Below, piece by piece: positions 5,436-6,303 of a DNA stretch of 6,303 bases. Origin of the DNA: JBFGSX01 sp041581335. Lineage in GTDB: Archaea; Thermoplasmatota; E2; JACPAO01; JAHFTW01. Every line of letters starts with the position of its first letter. Position 1 is the first letter of the stretch. The stretch covers positions 1 to 6,303 of the forward strand of contig JBFIDG010000124.1 in NCBI GenBank assembly GCA_041581335.1, written 5' to 3'. A model generated the notes under the pieces. That model had not been told where the DNA came from and did no database searches. It saw nothing but the letters and a program-made list of their open reading frames with translations. The position numbers were made by a program, and so were the translations under genes.

Positions 5436-6025
5436 CGCCGGCGGGCGAGGGCCAGGAGACCGACCGCCAGCAACGGCAGAGCCGGACCCGGGGCCAATTG
5501 GTCTTGCGTCTGGGCGCTCGCGACCACAGACATCTCCTCGGCCATGGCCGCATCATCGACGGGCTCGGGGTACATGGCGATGGACTTCGAAGCGCGCACC
5601 GTGTCCGTGGCACGGTAGGTACTGCCCTCGCCGGCCTCCGCCCAGACCGTGACGTCGATGTCGAGGACGTCCTCAACAAGGATTGCACCCATGGTCCAGG
5701 CCACGTCCACGTCGAAGCCGAACGAACGCGCACCTGGGGCCCGGCAGCGCTCAAGGTCGATGACCTGCACACCGGGCTCATCCACGGGCACCGCAGCCCC
5801 GTCGCTGCGGCGCGTCGCCGTCGCGTTGACGTGGACCCGGAGCGTGTCAAGCTCAGTATCAGTGGGGGCGCAGACGTACTCCATATCGAGCGAGAGACCG
5901 CCTGCTTGGAACGGGAAGAGGCTCGGGGGAGCCCGGCTGTGCTCTACACCTAGGTCCCCTGCGTCGAACACCTGGGCAGATGCGGCGGGAATCAACAGGC
6001 AGACGGCGAGGAGTGACCAACGCAT
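5432..6025 (-). CDS. Exported protein with signal peptide and C-terminal membrane/sorting-type tail
   Basis: No family is recognised. The 197 residues start with a clear Sec signal peptide (MRWSLLAVCLLIPAASA, probable cut after Ala17). The mature part looks rich in beta strands with alternating hydrophobic residues. It contains two cysteines outside the signal (Cys52, Cys94), which could form a disulfide, and one N-glycosylation sequon at Asn67-Ala-Thr. The end, about residues 179-197, is PGPALPLLAVGLLALARRR: a small-residue break, a short hydrophobic helix, then three arginines. This is the plan of archaeal PGF-CTERM-like sorting tails cleaved by archaeosortases, but the exact PGF signature is absent, so a simple C-terminal membrane anchor is equally possible. 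The protein is probably displayed outside the membrane. The ATG at 6025-6023 sits just downstream of a TATA-like box and lacks a Shine-Dalgarno sequence, which suits a leaderless transcript. Confidence 0.85.
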   Translation of the reverse strand: MRWSLLAVCLLIPAASAQVFDAGDLGVEHSRAPPSLFPFQAGGLSLDMEYVCAPTDTELDTLRVHVNATATRRSDGAAVPVDEPGVQVIDLERCRAPGARSFGFDVDVAWTMGAILVEDVLDIDVTVWAEAGEGSTYRATDTVRASKSIAMYPEPVDDAAMAEEMSVVASAQTQDQLAPGPALPLLAVGLLALARRR

Positions 6026-6043
6026 ACGTCAACATCTGCGCAA

Positions 6044-6053
6044 CCAATAAAGG
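6044..6053 (-). promoter_or_regulatory. TATA-like box for a near-leaderless promoter of the exported-protein gene
   Basis: On the minus strand CCTTTATTGG is the only AT-rich box upstream of the ATG at 6025, with its centre about 23 nt before that ATG. An archaeal TATA box normally lies about 25 nt before the start of transcription, so the transcript would begin at or next to the ATG. The lack of a Shine-Dalgarno sequence agrees. It suggests this gene is transcribed separately from the partial gene upstream of it. Confidence 0.5.
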
Positions 6054-6074
6054 GGCCCTGGTGAAGCGGCTTGA

Positions 6075-6303
6075 CTATCGACGCATCGCGAACAACGCGA
6101 GCAGCACCCACAACAGGGGAAGGCTCGAAGCCTGTTGTTCAGGGGCCACGACGACCTCATCCGCAAGGGGAAGCAACGGCGCACTGCCCATGGTGTGGAC
6201 GCCAGTCGGCTTGGGCGCTTCTTGGCCCAGGCGGCCGGCAGCGGAGGGTTCCACGAAGAGGTCCATGTGGTACATGGCGCCAGGCGTCGCGTTGTGGTCC
6301 ACG
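6075..6303 (-). CDS. Partial surface protein with C-terminal hydrophobic anchor (N-terminus off the right edge)
   Basis: The minus-strand frame is open from the right edge to the TAG at 6077-6075 and gives the last 75 full codons. A GTG at 6302-6300 is probably an internal codon, since a surface protein needs an N-terminal signal that is not in the window. Near the edge there is an Asn-Ala-Thr glycosylation sequon, followed by a Pro/Ala/Glu-rich stretch. The protein ends in SSLPLLWVLLALFAMRR, a short membrane helix with terminal arginines. This is the same plan as the tail of its downstream neighbour 49 nt away, so both probably belong to the same class of anchored exported proteins. No family or function is recognised from this fragment. 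Confidence 0.65.
   Translation of the reverse strand, partial: VDHNATPGAMYHMDLFVEPSAAGRLGQEAPKPTGVHTMGSAPLLPLADEVVVAPEQQASSLPLLWVLLALFAMRR

Noticed and set aside
5498..5953. Plus-strand open frames opposite the exported-protein gene
   Set aside because: The minus-strand frame has a signal peptide, a C-terminal anchor and a plausible promoter. The plus-strand frames have none of these and lack recognisable motifs.

Overview
The window is GC-rich archaeal chromosomal DNA from a euryarchaeote in the broad sense. Four genes in the middle have archaeal or archaeal-type products: a CTP-dependent riboflavin kinase with a fused winged helix, the SPOUT methylase aTrm56 for tRNA C56, transcription factor E, and an archaeal HD-family hydrolase. 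A helix-hairpin-helix MutS-family ATPase lies upstream of them. The proteins are not strongly acidic, which argues against a salt-in haloarchaeon. Fusion of a winged helix to the riboflavin kinase, and the two exported proteins with a short hydrophobic C-terminus ending in arginines, would suit a high-GC member of Thermoplasmatota or a relative. That placement is inference, not proof.

Layout: (1) 1-467, minus strand, a multi-CBS-domain protein cut by the left edge. (2) 468-721, a divergent intergenic region with a small AT-richer patch, a TATA-like element and a GNRA-loop hairpin or palindrome. (3) 722-5435, plus strand, six tightly packed genes: a PD-(D/E)xK-like nuclease, an HhH-MutS ATPase, ribK (rbkR), trm56, tfe and an HD hydrolase. 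Spacings are 2 nt, 25 nt, a 1-nt overlap, an uncertain junction at tfe, and a 29-nt overlap, so co-transcription is likely. (4) 5432-6303, minus strand, two genes for exported or membrane-anchored proteins. The first has its own near-leaderless promoter and the second is cut by the right edge. The HD gene and the first exported gene converge so closely that their stop codons overlap.

The plus-strand cluster has two functional halves. The first two genes look like a DNA-transaction module: a Hjc-like nuclease fold followed 2 nt later by a MutS-type ATPase that has no mismatch-reading domain and no Smr nuclease of its own. The remaining four are housekeeping: flavin synthesis and its probable regulator, tRNA modification, basal transcription, and a small phosphohydrolase. 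The points most worth a second look are the nuclease/HhH-MutS pair, the missing second cysteine in the TFE zinc ribbon, and a near-perfect palindrome just before the riboflavin kinase gene that could be its autoregulatory operator. No RNA gene, CRISPR array, insertion sequence or integrated element was seen.
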